From: Halobellus sp. LT62
GTDB lineage: Archaea; Halobacteriota; Halobacteria; Halobacteriales; Haloferacaceae
Reading direction: 5' to 3'
NCBI RefSeq assembly: GCF_037031285.1
Contig: NZ_JAYEZO010000001.1
Location: 806,001 to 870,000 of the forward strand
DNA length: 64,000 nucleotides
In this document: positions 24,624 through 33,932 of the stretch, one piece after another
Position numbering within the stretch: position 1 is the first letter of the stretch
How the letters are laid out: every line of letters starts with the position of its first letter
The notes under the pieces: generated by a model
Seen by the model: the letters and a program-made list of their open reading frames with translations, nothing else
Database searches by the model: none
Told to the model about the DNA's origin: nothing
Translations under genes and position numbers: made by a program

Positions 24624-26411
24624 ATGGAGGTCAACGGACAGTTAGCACTGACGGTCCTTATGGGACTTTTCCTCGTGGCCGTCGCCGCGTGGCTCGCGCG
24701 GGTCGAAAACTGGCGCTCATACACCCCGGTCGCGGGCGGGGGCGCTTACGGGCAGAAGGAAAGCTACGGTTCCGAAGAGAAACCGTCCGGCGTCATTCGC
24801 TGGCTGACGACGGTCGACCACAAGGACATCGGCATTCTCTACGGCACCTACGGACTCATCGCGTTCGCCGTGGGCGGATTGATGGTCGTCGTGATGCGGA
24901 TCGAGCTCATCGATCCCGCGGCGTCGATCATCTCGAACACGTTCTATAACTCGCTGATGACGAGTCACGGCATCACGATGCTGTTCCTCTTCGGGACGCC
25001 GATCATCGCGGCGTTCTCGAACTATCTGGTGCCGCTTCTCATCGGCGCGGACGATATGGCGTTCCCGCGGATCAACGCCATCGCGTTCTGGCTCCTTCCG
25101 CCCGCCGCGTTACTCATCTGGGCGGGCTTCTTCCCGCTACCGGAGATCATTCCGGCCCAGACCGCGTGGACGATGTACACCCCGCTCTCGGCGGGCGCGG
25201 GTGCCGGTAATCAGGCCAACGCCGGCGTCGACCTGATGCTTCTGGGACTGCACCTCTCGGGCGTGTCGGCGACGATGGGCGCGATCAACTTCATCGCGAC
25301 CATCTTCACAGAGCGCGGCGACGACGTCTCGTGGGCGAACCTCGACATCTTCTCGTGGACGATCCTCACTCAGTCGGGGCTCATCCTGTTCGCGTTCCCG
25401 CTTCTGGGCAGCGCGATCGTGATGCTGCTCTTCGACCGCAACTTCGGCACGACGTTCTTCGCGGGGGAGGGCGGCGCGATCCTCTGGCAACACCTGTTTT
25501 GGTTCTTCGGCCACCCCGAGGTGTACATCCTCGTGTTGCCGCCGATGGGCATCGTCAGTTACGTCCTTCCGCGCTTCGCGGGCCGGCGGCTCTTCGGGTT
25601 CAAGTTCGTCGTCTACTCCACGCTCGCGATCGGCGTCCTCTCCTTCGGCGTCTGGGCGCACCACATGTTCGCGACGGGGATGGACCCGCGGCTTCGCGCG
25701 TCGTTCATGGCGGTCTCGCTCGCGATCGCGATTCCGAGCGCCGTGAAGACGTTCAACTGGATCACGACGATGTGGAACGGTCGGGTCCGGCTCACGACGC
25801 CGATGCTGTTCTGCGTCGGCTTCGTCTCGAACTTCGTCATCGGGGGCGTGACGGGCGTCTTCCTCGCGTCCATCCCGATCGACCTCGTGCTCCACGACAC
25901 CTACTACGTCGTGGGTCACTTCCACTACATCGTGATGGGCGCGATCGCCTTCGCCGGCTTCGCGGGTCTGTACTACTGGTTCCCGCTGTACTCCGGTCGG
26001 ATGTACCAGAAGACCCTCGGCAAAGCGCACTTCTGGCTGTCGATGGTCGGCACGAACGTCACGTTCTTCGCGATGATCCTGCTCGGCTACGGCGGGATGC
26101 CGCGCCGCTACGCGACGTACCTCCCGCAGTTCGCGACGCTGCACCAGCTCGCGACGGTCGGGGCGTTCCTGCTTCTCGTCGGCCAGATCATCTTCGTCTG
26201 GAACTTCGTCCAGTCGTGGCTCGAAGGCCCCGAGATCGAGGACGGCGACCCGTGGAACCTCCGCAATTCCGGGCTGTACACCGCCGAGTGGGACTGGTAC
26301 GACAAGAAGCTGGAGACGGCGATCGCCGACGGCGGCGAGGCCGACGACACGGACGATCCGATGCTGCCCGACGGCGGCGAAACCGACGCCGACGCAGCGT
26401 CAGAAACGTAA
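24624..26411 (+). CDS. coxA: Cytochrome c oxidase subunit I, A1-type heme-copper oxidase
   Basis: 595 aa, about 13 helices. Heme and copper ligands are visible: low-spin heme His115 (MTSHGIT) and His434; CuB ligands His297 with the cross-linked Tyr301 (FGHPEVYI) and His346/His347 (AHHMF); high-spin heme His432 (VGHFHY). Glu299 in GHPEV marks type A1 with a D-channel exit, and Lys375 (SAVKTF) the K-channel. It reduces O2 and pumps protons. ATG 24624 follows a TTTCATTACC element by about 27 bp. Subunit II is not here and subunit III is at 15.6 kb. Confidence 0.96.
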   Translation: MEVNGQLALTVLMGLFLVAVAAWLARVENWRSYTPVAGGGAYGQKESYGSEEKPSGVIRWLTTVDHKDIGILYGTYGLIAFAVGGLMVVVMRIELIDPAASIISNTFYNSLMTSHGITMLFLFGTPIIAAFSNYLVPLLIGADDMAFPRINAIAFWLLPPAALLIWAGFFPLPEIIPAQTAWTMYTPLSAGAGAGNQANAGVDLMLLGLHLSGVSATMGAINFIATIFTERGDDVSWANLDIFSWTILTQSGLILFAFPLLGSAIVMLLFDRNFGTTFFAGEGGAILWQHLFWFFGHPEVYILVLPPMGIVSYVLPRFAGRRLFGFKFVVYSTLAIGVLSFGVWAHHMFATGMDPRLRASFMAVSLAIAIPSAVKTFNWITTMWNGRVRLTTPMLFCVGFVSNFVIGGVTGVFLASIPIDLVLHDTYYVVGHFHYIVMGAIAFAGFAGLYYWFPLYSGRMYQKTLGKAHFWLSMVGTNVTFFAMILLGYGGMPRRYATYLPQFATLHQLATVGAFLLLVGQIIFVWNFVQSWLEGPEIEDGDPWNLRNSGLYTAEWDWYDKKLETAIADGGEADDTDDPMLPDGGETDADAASET

Positions 26412-26581
26412 CGGTACTGTTTTCGCGGTCTCTTCCGGAAGAACCCCGATCGCGACGCGTTCGATTCTCGGGAGCGAAAGCGACGCTCGACTCAGACGAG
26501 TTCGCGCCGCGGTTTCGGCGCTGCCGGAACACCGATCTGCGATCCGAGACGGCGGAGTCGCGGCTGGACGGACGGCCCCGA

Positions 26582-26665
26582 TCAGGTCGCGAGAAACAGG
26601 CCGGTCGCGAACATCAGAACCGCGATCGCCGCGAGGATGAGTGCGAGGAGGTCCGTATCGCGCAT
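26582..26665 (-). CDS. 27-aa single-helix membrane peptide
   Basis: ATG at 26665 gives MRDTDLLALILAAIAVLMFATGLFLAT: a charged start and one perfect transmembrane helix ending at the C-terminus. Peptides of this shape are common as small subunits of oxidases, and it is flanked by coxA and another oxidase-type membrane gene, though on the opposite strand. It could be a chance frame. The 26412-26581 stretch before it holds nothing else that I can see. Confidence 0.45.
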   Translation of the reverse strand: MRDTDLLALILAAIAVLMFATGLFLAT

Positions 26666-26781
26666 AGTCGACGTTGAGCGCACGCGGCCAAAGGTGCGTC
26701 GGTTCCGCGTCCGGACGCGGTGCGGACCTCCGACGTGTCGCGAACGGGTGGCTTTTCAGCCTCCGCACCACAGTCTCGACC

Positions 26782-27126
26782 GTGAACGACGACGAGGGCG
26801 CACTCGATGCCGACCCCCACAGTCACGGAGTCGACGGCGTCGGAAGCGGCGGAGATGTCGCCCGCCCGCCCGCCCGAGGGCACGACGGCCCGAGGCTCGT
26901 CGCGGGGCTCTACGCGGCTCTGGTTTGCGTCGCCACGGCCGCCGGGTTCCTGACGGGGGCGTTCGTCGACGGCCTCGACGCTCCGCGCTTTCTCTTCGTG
27001 ATTCCGTTTCCCGCCTCACCGCTCGGATTCGCCGCCTACGGCGGCCTGACCATCGCACTGGTCCTCGGCGTGCCGCTGGCGCTGGTGATCTACGTGTCAC
27101 AGCGGATCGACGATGAGGCGTCGTAA
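26782..27126 (+). CDS. Small membrane protein near coxA
   Basis: GTG start at 26782 gives 114 aa: a polar His/Gly/Asp-rich leader (NDDEGALDADPHSHGVDG), then three hydrophobic segments (LVAGLYAALVCVATAAGFLTGAFV, FLFVIPFPASPLGFAAYGG and IALVLGVPLALVIYVSQ). The start is chosen by spacing from a CTTTTCAG element near 26750. Resembles a DUF7520-type protein found near haloarchaeal oxidase genes; the function is unknown. Confidence 0.62.
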   Translation: MNDDEGALDADPHSHGVDGVGSGGDVARPPARGHDGPRLVAGLYAALVCVATAAGFLTGAFVDGLDAPRFLFVIPFPASPLGFAAYGGLTIALVLGVPLALVIYVSQRIDDEAS

Positions 27127-27194
27127 CCGAGCGAAATCCACCATAGTCGATCGAATGTGTTGTAGCCGGCCGAACAGGGCCGACACCAGCGACC

Positions 27195-27203
27195 CTTTTT
27201 ATC
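27195..27203 (+). promoter_or_regulatory. TATA box for the RPA1 operon
   Basis: CTTTTTATC lies 26-34 bp before the ATG at 27229, with a short upstream purine stretch. It drives rpa1, the associated protein and the phosphoesterase, which overlap or nearly touch. Confidence 0.7.
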
Positions 27204-27228
27204 CCATGCGGCTCTACTACCGCTGAAG

Positions 27229-28503
27229 ATGGACGTAGACGAACACGCCGAGGAGCTCGCCTCCGCCCTCGGAGTAGACAAAGCGGAGGTCAAATCCGAC
27301 TTGGAGAACCTGCTGTCGTACAGCGTGCCGATCGACGAGGCAAAACAGAGCGTCCGCCGCAAACACGGCGGCGACGGCGGCGGCGGTGACGCGACGCCGA
27401 CGACGAAAGATATCGGTGACATCACGCCCGAGGACGGCAACGTCACCGTCACCGTTCGCGTGCTCTCGGTGGGCCGCCGGTCGATCCGCTACCAGGGCGA
27501 CGAACAAGTGATCCGCGAGGGCGAGTTCGCCGACGCGACTGGCAAAATCTCCTACACCGCGTGGGAGGACTTCGGCTTCGAGCCCGGCGACTCGATCACC
27601 GTCGGCAACGCGGGCGTTCGCGAGTGGGACGGTCGCCCCGAACTGAACATCGGCCAGTCCTCGACGGTCGCCGTCGAGACGACGCCAGTCGAGGTCCCGT
27701 ACGAGGTCGGCGGCGACACCGAGCTCGTCGACCTCCGCTCGGGGGACCGCGGCCGGAACGTCGAGGTGCGCGTCCTCGAATCCGAAGAGCGCGTCATCGA
27801 CGGTCGCAACGGCGAGACGACGATCCGATCGGGCGTCGTCGCCGACGAGTCCGGGCGGCTTCCGTTCACCGACTGGAAGGCCCGCTCGGAGCTCCGTGAG
27901 GGCCACGACTTCCGCTTCGAGGACGTGTACGTCCGCGAGTTCCGCGGCGTCCCGCAGGTGAACCTCTCGGAGTTCACGACGGTCACGCCGCTGGCCCGCG
28001 AGGTCGAGGTCGACGACGAGGCCCCTCGGATGAAGCTCGTCGAGGCGGTCGCCTCCGGCGGCCTCTTCGACGTCGAACTCGTCGGTAACGTCCTCGAAGT
28101 CCGCGACGGCTCGGGGCTCATCGAGCGCTGCCCGGAGTGCGGGCGCGTGCTCCAGAACGGACAGTGCCGCAGTCACGGCGAGGTCGAGGGCGAGGACGAT
28201 ATGCGCGTGAAGGCGATCGTCGACGACGGCACCGGAACCGTGACCGCCGTTCTCGACCGCGAACTCACCGAGGAGCTCTACGGCGGCACGATGGAGGAGG
28301 CGATGACGGCCGCCCGCGAGGCGATGGACAAGGAGGTCGTCGCCGATACGATCCGCGAGCGGGTCGTCGGCCGCGAGTACCGCGTCCGGGGCAACCTCTC
28401 GGTCGACGACTACGGCGCGAACCTCGAAGCCGGCGAGTTCGAGCGCGCGGAGGACGATCCGGGGGCGCGTGCGAGCGCCCTCCTGACGGAGGTACGATCG
28501 TGA
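27229..28503 (+). CDS. rpa1: Replication protein A, RPA1 type (three OB folds plus zinc finger)
   Basis: 424-aa single-stranded DNA-binding protein used in replication and repair. N-terminal helical segment (MDVDEHAEELASALGV), three OB-type blocks (starting near DGNVTVTVRVLSVG, RGRNVEVRVLES and FDVELVGNVLEV), and a zinc finger CPECGRVLQNGQCRSHG. Order and length match RPA1 of Haloferax. First of three genes; the next gene starts within the stop codon (GTGA), the arrangement known for rpa1-rpap1-rpe. Confidence 0.93.
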   Translation: MDVDEHAEELASALGVDKAEVKSDLENLLSYSVPIDEAKQSVRRKHGGDGGGGDATPTTKDIGDITPEDGNVTVTVRVLSVGRRSIRYQGDEQVIREGEFADATGKISYTAWEDFGFEPGDSITVGNAGVREWDGRPELNIGQSSTVAVETTPVEVPYEVGGDTELVDLRSGDRGRNVEVRVLESEERVIDGRNGETTIRSGVVADESGRLPFTDWKARSELREGHDFRFEDVYVREFRGVPQVNLSEFTTVTPLAREVEVDDEAPRMKLVEAVASGGLFDVELVGNVLEVRDGSGLIERCPECGRVLQNGQCRSHGEVEGEDDMRVKAIVDDGTGTVTAVLDRELTEELYGGTMEEAMTAAREAMDKEVVADTIRERVVGREYRVRGNLSVDDYGANLEAGEFERAEDDPGARASALLTEVRS

Positions 28504-29969
28504 GCGACGCCGTCCAAGGCCGGGAGGTCGCTCGGCGGCTCTTCGCCGCGGAGTTCGACGACGCGACGCTGTCGTACTCTGAGGGCGACGACGAGCGCGC
28601 GCCGAACTACGTGGTGACGCCCACCGGCGCGCGCGTCAACCGGCTCTTCGCCGTCGGCGCGCTCACCGAGGTCGAACAGGTGAACGAGGAGATCGTCCGC
28701 GGTCGGGTCGCCGACCCGACGGGCGCGTTCGTCACCTACGCGGGCCAGTATCAACCTGACGCGATGGGCTTTCTCGACCGCGCGACCCCGCCGTGTATGG
28801 TCTCGCTGACGGGCAAAGCGCGCACCTACCAGCCCGACGACTCCGAGCGGATCTTCACCTCCGTCCGCCCGGAGAGCCTCAACGAGGTCGACGCCGACAC
28901 CCGCGACCGCTGGGTCATCGCCGCCGCCGAGGCGACGCTCGACCGCGTCGCGACGATGGCCGCCGCCGTGAAATTGGACGTCCGCGGCGACGATCTCACC
29001 GCGGCGCTGGAAGCCCGCGGCGTCGAATCGGCGTTGGCGCAGGGCGTCGCGCTGGCGGTAGACCACTACGAGCCGACGGAACACTACCTCGAAGGGATCC
29101 GCCAAACGGCGGTGCAGGCGCTCGAACTCGTCGCGGGCGAGCGCGAGGCCGTCGACGCGCCGACCGCCGCCCCCGACGAGGAGGGACCGCGGACGCTCGG
29201 GTCGCTTCCGGACGTGGCCGCCGCGGCGGCCGCGCCGGACAACGCCGCGGCGGTTCCGACCGAGCCGTCCGGAGACTCCGACTCCGAGGTAGGGTCTGGA
29301 GACGACAGCGAGTCGGGATCGTCCGCTGAACCCGAGACTGACCCGACTGCTGAACCCGAGGCTGAACCGACCACTGCGTCCGAGGACGCTGCTCCCGTGA
29401 CGGATGATGCGGAGGAATCCGGAACGCTCGGCGATTTCTCCCCAGAGAACGGCGACGAGATCGATGGGGGCGACGAGGCTGACACCGAGGCCGATGCCGA
29501 GGAGGACCTCGAAGCGGACGTCGACAGCGACGAGATGTACGAACTCGACGAGGAAGAGCGCGCCGAGATCGAGGCCGAGTACGGAACCGAGTTCTCGACC
29601 GGCAACGAGGTCGACGACCCGGGCGAGGCCGACATCGACGTGCCAGACGTCGACGAACTGGAGGACAAAGTCGACGAGGAAGCCGGTTCGGGGTCGAGCG
29701 AGGAAGCGTCGTCCGCGGATGCGGACGAACCGTCAGACTCCGACGAGGGCGAGACCGACGAAGCCCCGGCCGACGTCGACCTCGAAGACGCCGCGGTCTC
29801 GGTGATGGCCGACCTCGACGATGGCGACGGGGCCGACCGTGAAGCCGTCGTGGCGGCCGTCGTCGAAGAGTACGGCGCGGACCCCGACGACGTCGACGAG
29901 GCCATCCGAGAGGCGCTGATGGGCGGGAAGTGCTACGAGCCCGCGGAGGGGACGCTGAAGTCGATCTGA
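28500..29969 (+). CDS. rpap1: RPA-associated protein with long acidic linker
   Basis: 489 aa from a GTG overlapping the rpa1 stop. N-terminal OB-like domain (REVARRLFAAEFDDATLSY...APNYVVTPTGARVNRLFAVGAL), a helical middle (LDRVATMAAAVKLDVRGDDLTAALEARG), about 180 residues of Asp/Glu/Ser/Thr-rich linker, and a C-terminal winged-helix-like segment (VSVMADLDDGDGADREAVVAAVVEEYGADPDDVDEAIREALMGGKCYEP). It partners RPA1 and stabilises it on single-stranded DNA in Haloferax; the linker length is the variable feature. Confidence 0.9.
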   Translation: MSDAVQGREVARRLFAAEFDDATLSYSEGDDERAPNYVVTPTGARVNRLFAVGALTEVEQVNEEIVRGRVADPTGAFVTYAGQYQPDAMGFLDRATPPCMVSLTGKARTYQPDDSERIFTSVRPESLNEVDADTRDRWVIAAAEATLDRVATMAAAVKLDVRGDDLTAALEARGVESALAQGVALAVDHYEPTEHYLEGIRQTAVQALELVAGEREAVDAPTAAPDEEGPRTLGSLPDVAAAAAAPDNAAAVPTEPSGDSDSEVGSGDDSESGSSAEPETDPTAEPEAEPTTASEDAAPVTDDAEESGTLGDFSPENGDEIDGGDEADTEADAEEDLEADVDSDEMYELDEEERAEIEAEYGTEFSTGNEVDDPGEADIDVPDVDELEDKVDEEAGSGSSEEASSADADEPSDSDEGETDEAPADVDLEDAAVSVMADLDDGDGADREAVVAAVVEEYGADPDDVDEAIREALMGGKCYEPAEGTLKSI

Positions 29970-29971
29970 GC

Positions 29972-30823
29972 GTGGACCCGATCGATTTCGACGAGGGCAC
30001 GGACGGTGCCGCCCGAGACGACTCGCGCGACCGCTCGGGAGCGTCGCTCGTCGAGCCGGTCCCGGGCGAACCGGCGGCGGTCGCGCGGGTCGGCGGCGAA
30101 CGAGCGCTCGTCGTCGCCGACTACCACGCCGGTATCGAGCGCGGCCTCCGCTACGAGCGCGGGGTCGAACTCGAGAGCAACGCGGCCGTTCGCCGGGTTC
30201 GACTTCTCGGCCTGCTCGACCGCGTCGACCCCGACCGCCTCGTCGCGCTCGGCGATCTCGGCCACCGGATCGGCGGGGCCGACGGCGCGGAGGGCGACGA
30301 ACTCGACGAACTGCTGGAGGCGGTTCTCGAACGCGTGCCCGTGACGCTCGTCGCGGGCAACCACGACGGCGGGATCGCCGAGCGGTTCGAGCCCGAATAC
30401 CCGGATCGGTTCGTCGTCACCGGCCGGGACGGCGTCCGTCTGGGACGGATCGGGTTCGTCCACGGCCACACGTGGCCCGCGCGCGAGGTCGTCGAGAGCG
30501 ACGTCGTCTGCGTCGGCCACGAGCATCCCGCCGTCCGGCTGGAAGACAGCGTCGGCGGCGGCCGCAAGGAGCGCGCGTGGCTCCGGGGGCCGCTGCGTCC
30601 GGAGCCGTTCGCCGAGCAGTTGGGAGTCGACGTCGCGGACCTCGACTGGCGCGATCCCGAAGTGGTGGTCTTCCCGGCGTTCAACGATCGCTCGGGCGGC
30701 ACGTGGGTCAACGTCGAGGGACAGGGGTTTCTCGCGCCGTTCCTGCCGCAGGCGCTCGTCGAGGAGCGGGCCGACGCGTACCTGCTCGACGGCACCCGAT
30801 TGGGACCGTATCGGTCGGTCTGA
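29972..30823 (+). CDS. rpe: Calcineurin-like phosphoesterase of the RPA operon
   Basis: 283 aa from GTG 29972, two bases after the rpap1 stop. Metallophosphoesterase motifs in order: DYHAGIERG (D-x-H), GDLGH (GD-x-x), GNHDG (GNH-D/E), GHTWP and GHEHP (GHxH). These coordinate two metals to hydrolyse phosphodiesters. The third gene of the conserved rpa1-rpap1-rpe operon, so a nucleic-acid substrate is plausible. The C-terminal extension (LGVDVADLDWRDPEVVVFPAF...) is normal for this clade. Confidence 0.92.
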   Translation: MDPIDFDEGTDGAARDDSRDRSGASLVEPVPGEPAAVARVGGERALVVADYHAGIERGLRYERGVELESNAAVRRVRLLGLLDRVDPDRLVALGDLGHRIGGADGAEGDELDELLEAVLERVPVTLVAGNHDGGIAERFEPEYPDRFVVTGRDGVRLGRIGFVHGHTWPAREVVESDVVCVGHEHPAVRLEDSVGGGRKERAWLRGPLRPEPFAEQLGVDVADLDWRDPEVVVFPAFNDRSGGTWVNVEGQGFLAPFLPQALVEERADAYLLDGTRLGPYRSV

Positions 30824-30861
30824 GCGCCTCCCTTTTCGGTCTCCAGCGAGAAACGTGTAGC

Positions 30862-30987
30862 ATGCGGACCTCGAATCTGGTGATCCTGCTCGGCGTCCTG
30901 TTGTTCGTGCTCCCGATACCGGGAACCTTCATCGGCGGCGGACTCGTCATCGCTATCGGCGTCGCGATCCGGCTGCTTGTGGAGTAA
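30862..30987 (+). CDS. 41-aa membrane peptide
   Basis: MRTSNLVILLGVLLFVLPIPGTF, then IGGGLVIAIGVAIRLLVE: two short hydrophobic segments split by a Pro/Gly turn, so a hairpin or two-helix peptide. It lies between rpe and lhr on the same strand with its own ATG at 30862. Similar tiny proteins occur in haloarchaea, but no function is known. Confidence 0.6.
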   Translation: MRTSNLVILLGVLLFVLPIPGTFIGGGLVIAIGVAIRLLVE

Positions 30988-31030
30988 CCGAACGCGGAAC
31001 CGCCGACTCCGAGCGCCACTCGAACGCTGT

Positions 31031-31037
31031 GCTTATT
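31031..31037 (+). promoter_or_regulatory. TATA-like box deciding the lhr start
   Basis: GCTTATT ends 24 bp before the ATG at 31062. It favours that start over the in-frame GTG at 31029, which overlaps the box. Confidence 0.5.
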
Positions 31038-31061
31038 CCGCTCGCGCCGCTACTGCTGTCG

Positions 31062-33917
31062 ATGCCACCCGGCGCGTCGCAGGGGATGGACGCGTTCACG
31101 GCGCTCGGGAGCGACGTGCGGTCGGCACTCTCCGATCGCGGCTTCGAGACGCCGACTGAGCCGCAGCGCCGCGCTATCCCGCCGCTTTCGACCGGGAAGA
31201 ACGCCCTCGTCATCGCGCCGACCGGGACCGGGAAGACCGAGACGGCGATGCTGCCCGTCTTCGACGCGATCGTCCGCGCCGACGACGAAGAGCGCGAGGG
31301 GCTCTCGGCGCTCTACATCACGCCGCTGCGCGCGCTCAACCGCGATATGCGCGAGCGACTGGAGTGGTGGGGCGAGACCTTAGACGTCGATATCGACGTC
31401 CGCCACGGCGACACGACGCAGTACCAGCGGGGCAAGCAGGCAGACGACCCGCCGGACGTGTTGGTGACGACGCCAGAGACGCTGCAGGCGATGCTCACGG
31501 GCAAGAAGCTCCGGCGCGCGCTCTCGGACGTCCGGCACGTCGTCGTCGACGAGGTCCACGAGCTCGCCTCCGCGAAGCGCGGCGCGCAGTTGACGGTCGC
31601 CCTAGAGCGACTGCGGGCGCTCTCGGGGCCGTTCCAGCGGATCGGGCTCTCGGCGACGGTCGGCTCGCCCGCCGAAGTCGGGAAGTTCCTCACCGGCGAC
31701 AGGGAATTCGAGATCGTCGAGGTCGACGTCGGCAGCGACGTCTCCTTCACCGTCACCCGCCCGGAGATCACGCGAGAGGACGAGCTGCTGGCCGGGAAGC
31801 TCGCCACCGACGACGAGATCGCGAGTCACGTCCGGGCGATCCGCGACATCGTCCACGAGCACGAGTCGACGCTCGTGTTCGTCAACACCCGGCAGACCGC
31901 GGAGGCGCTCGGTTCGCGGTTCAAAGCGCTCGATGAACCGATCGAGGTCCACCACGGCTCGCTCTCGAAGGACGTCCGCATCGACGTCGAGGATCGGTTC
32001 AAGGCGGGCGAACTCGACGCCTTGGTCTGCACGTCGTCGATGGAACTCGGCATCGACGTCGGCCGCGTCGATCACGTCGTGCAGTACGGCAGTCCCAGAG
32101 AGGTCGCGCGGCTCCTCCAGCGGGTCGGTCGCGCCGGACACCGCCGCGACGAAGTTTCGCGCGGGACGCTCGTCACCTCCTCGACCGACGACACGCTCGA
32201 AGCGCTCGCGATCGCCCGGCGCGCGGAGGCGGGCGAGGTCGAACCGGCGCGGATCCACCACGCCAGCCTCGACACCGTTGCCAACCAGATCGTCGGCGTC
32301 GTGATGGACGAAGGCGACGTGTCCGCTCGGCGCGCGTACGACCTCGTGAGCGCGGCGTATCCGTTCTCGGAGTTGGAGGAAGAGGCCTTCCGCGAGGTCG
32401 TCCGCGAGCTCTCGAAGAACCGCCTGCTCTGGCTCGAGGAGGACGCCGACCGCTTGGAGAAATCGGGCGGCACGTGGCAGTATTTTTATGCTAACCTCTC
32501 GATGATCCCCGACGAGGAGACCTACGAGGTCCACGACATCTCCTCGCGCGGGCGGATCGGCACCCTCGACGAGCGCTTCGTCGTCAACTTCGCCGAACCC
32601 GGCGCGGCGTTCGTCCAGCGCGGCGAGATGTGGCGCATCAACGACATCGACGACGAGGAGTCGCGGGTGAACGTCACGCCGATCGAGGATCCGAGCGGCG
32701 AGGTCCCCTCGTGGACCGGCTCGGAGATTCCGGTGCCGGCCGCGGTCGCACGCGAGGCCGGTGAAATCCGCGAGGTCGCCGCCGAGCAGTTCGAGGCGGG
32801 CGCGACGCGCGAGGCCGTCGCCCGCGACCTCCGGAGCCGGTATCCGACCGACGCCGCGACGCTCGAAGCCGCGCTCGATCCGATCGAACGGCAGGTCGAG
32901 ACGGGACACCCGATCCCGACGGCCGACCGACTGGTCGTCGAGGGGCAAGCCCGTAAGGTCGTCCTGAACAGCTGTCACGGCCACCGCGTCAACGAGACGC
33001 TCGGACGGCTGCTCGCCGCGCTCGTCGGCCAGCGCACCGGGACCTCCGTGGGAATGGAGATCAGCCCCTACCGGATCGAACTGGAGGTCGCCGCGGCCTC
33101 GTCGGTCCGCGACGTGATCGAGGTGCTGGAGACGACCGACCCCGCCCACGTCGAGGCGGTACTCGAACTGGCGCTCAAAAACTCGGACGCGCTGAAATTC
33201 ACGCTCGCGCAGGTCGCCGCGAAGTTCGGCGCGCTCAAGCGGTATCAGGGCCGCGAGCGCTTCGGCGCGGACCGGTTGCTCGCGGCGCTCGAAGACACGC
33301 CCGTCTACGACGAGGCCGTCCGCGAGGTGTTCCACGTCGACCTCGCCGTCGAGGCGACCGCGGAGCTGCTCGGCCGGCTGCGGGACGACGACTCGTCCGT
33401 CTCGCTCGAAACCGCGCGGGAACGCACCCCGATCGGCGTCGACGGTCGCTCCAGCCGTCGCGAACTGCTCGTGCCCGAGAACGCCGACGCGAGCGTCATC
33501 GAGGCGATTCGAGAGCGGATCCGAAACGACCGCGTCCGACTGCTCTGTCTGCACTGCTCGGACTGGGAACACACGACGAAGGTTCGTCGCGTCCGCGAAC
33601 AGCCTGAGTGCCCGCACTGCGGCGCGACTCGGATCGCCTGTCTGAACCCGTGGGACGAGGAGACGCCCGCTGCCGTTCGCGCCGATCCTGACGAACGCGA
33701 CGACGAGGAGGAGCGCCGCGTCGAGCGCGGCTACCGCTCGGCCAGCTTGGTCCAGAGCCACGGCAAACAGGCGGTCATCGCGCTCGCCGGGCGCGGGGTC
33801 GGTCCGCAGACGGCCGTGCGCATCATCGGGAAACTCCGCGAGGACGAGGCCGACTTCTACCGCGACATCCTCGAACAGGAGCGGCAGTACGCGCGGACGC
33901 AGTCCTTTTGGGACTGA
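31062..33917 (+). CDS. lhr: Lhr-type superfamily 2 DNA helicase
   Basis: 951 aa. SF2 motifs: Q-motif (FETPTEPQRRAIP), Walker A (APTGTGKTETAMLP), TTPETLQ, DEVHE, SAT (LSATVGSP), VFVNTRQTAE, TSSMELGIDVG and motif VI LLQRVGRAGHRRDE. After the helicase core come the winged-helix and Lhr-specific domains (HGHRVNETLGRLLAALVGQRTGTSVGMEISPYRIEL) and a C-terminal four-cysteine site (CLHCSDW...CPHCGATRIAC). Lhr unwinds forks and RNA-DNA hybrids. It lies next to the RPA operon, in line with a repair role, and is convergent with the Cdc48-type gene. Confidence 0.93.
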   Translation: MPPGASQGMDAFTALGSDVRSALSDRGFETPTEPQRRAIPPLSTGKNALVIAPTGTGKTETAMLPVFDAIVRADDEEREGLSALYITPLRALNRDMRERLEWWGETLDVDIDVRHGDTTQYQRGKQADDPPDVLVTTPETLQAMLTGKKLRRALSDVRHVVVDEVHELASAKRGAQLTVALERLRALSGPFQRIGLSATVGSPAEVGKFLTGDREFEIVEVDVGSDVSFTVTRPEITREDELLAGKLATDDEIASHVRAIRDIVHEHESTLVFVNTRQTAEALGSRFKALDEPIEVHHGSLSKDVRIDVEDRFKAGELDALVCTSSMELGIDVGRVDHVVQYGSPREVARLLQRVGRAGHRRDEVSRGTLVTSSTDDTLEALAIARRAEAGEVEPARIHHASLDTVANQIVGVVMDEGDVSARRAYDLVSAAYPFSELEEEAFREVVRELSKNRLLWLEEDADRLEKSGGTWQYFYANLSMIPDEETYEVHDISSRGRIGTLDERFVVNFAEPGAAFVQRGEMWRINDIDDEESRVNVTPIEDPSGEVPSWTGSEIPVPAAVAREAGEIREVAAEQFEAGATREAVARDLRSRYPTDAATLEAALDPIERQVETGHPIPTADRLVVEGQARKVVLNSCHGHRVNETLGRLLAALVGQRTGTSVGMEISPYRIELEVAAASSVRDVIEVLETTDPAHVEAVLELALKNSDALKFTLAQVAAKFGALKRYQGRERFGADRLLAALEDTPVYDEAVREVFHVDLAVEATAELLGRLRDDDSSVSLETARERTPIGVDGRSSRRELLVPENADASVIEAIRERIRNDRVRLLCLHCSDWEHTTKVRRVREQPECPHCGATRIACLNPWDEETPAAVRADPDERDDEEERRVERGYRSASLVQSHGKQAVIALAGRGVGPQTAVRIIGKLREDEADFYRDILEQERQYARTQSFWD

Positions 33918-33932
33918 GTCGCGACGTTCGGT

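Noticed and set aside
31602-33761. 719-aa open frame opposite lhr
   Set aside because: Antisense shadow of the helicase; composition rich in Arg/Val/Asp without hydrophobic core patterns.
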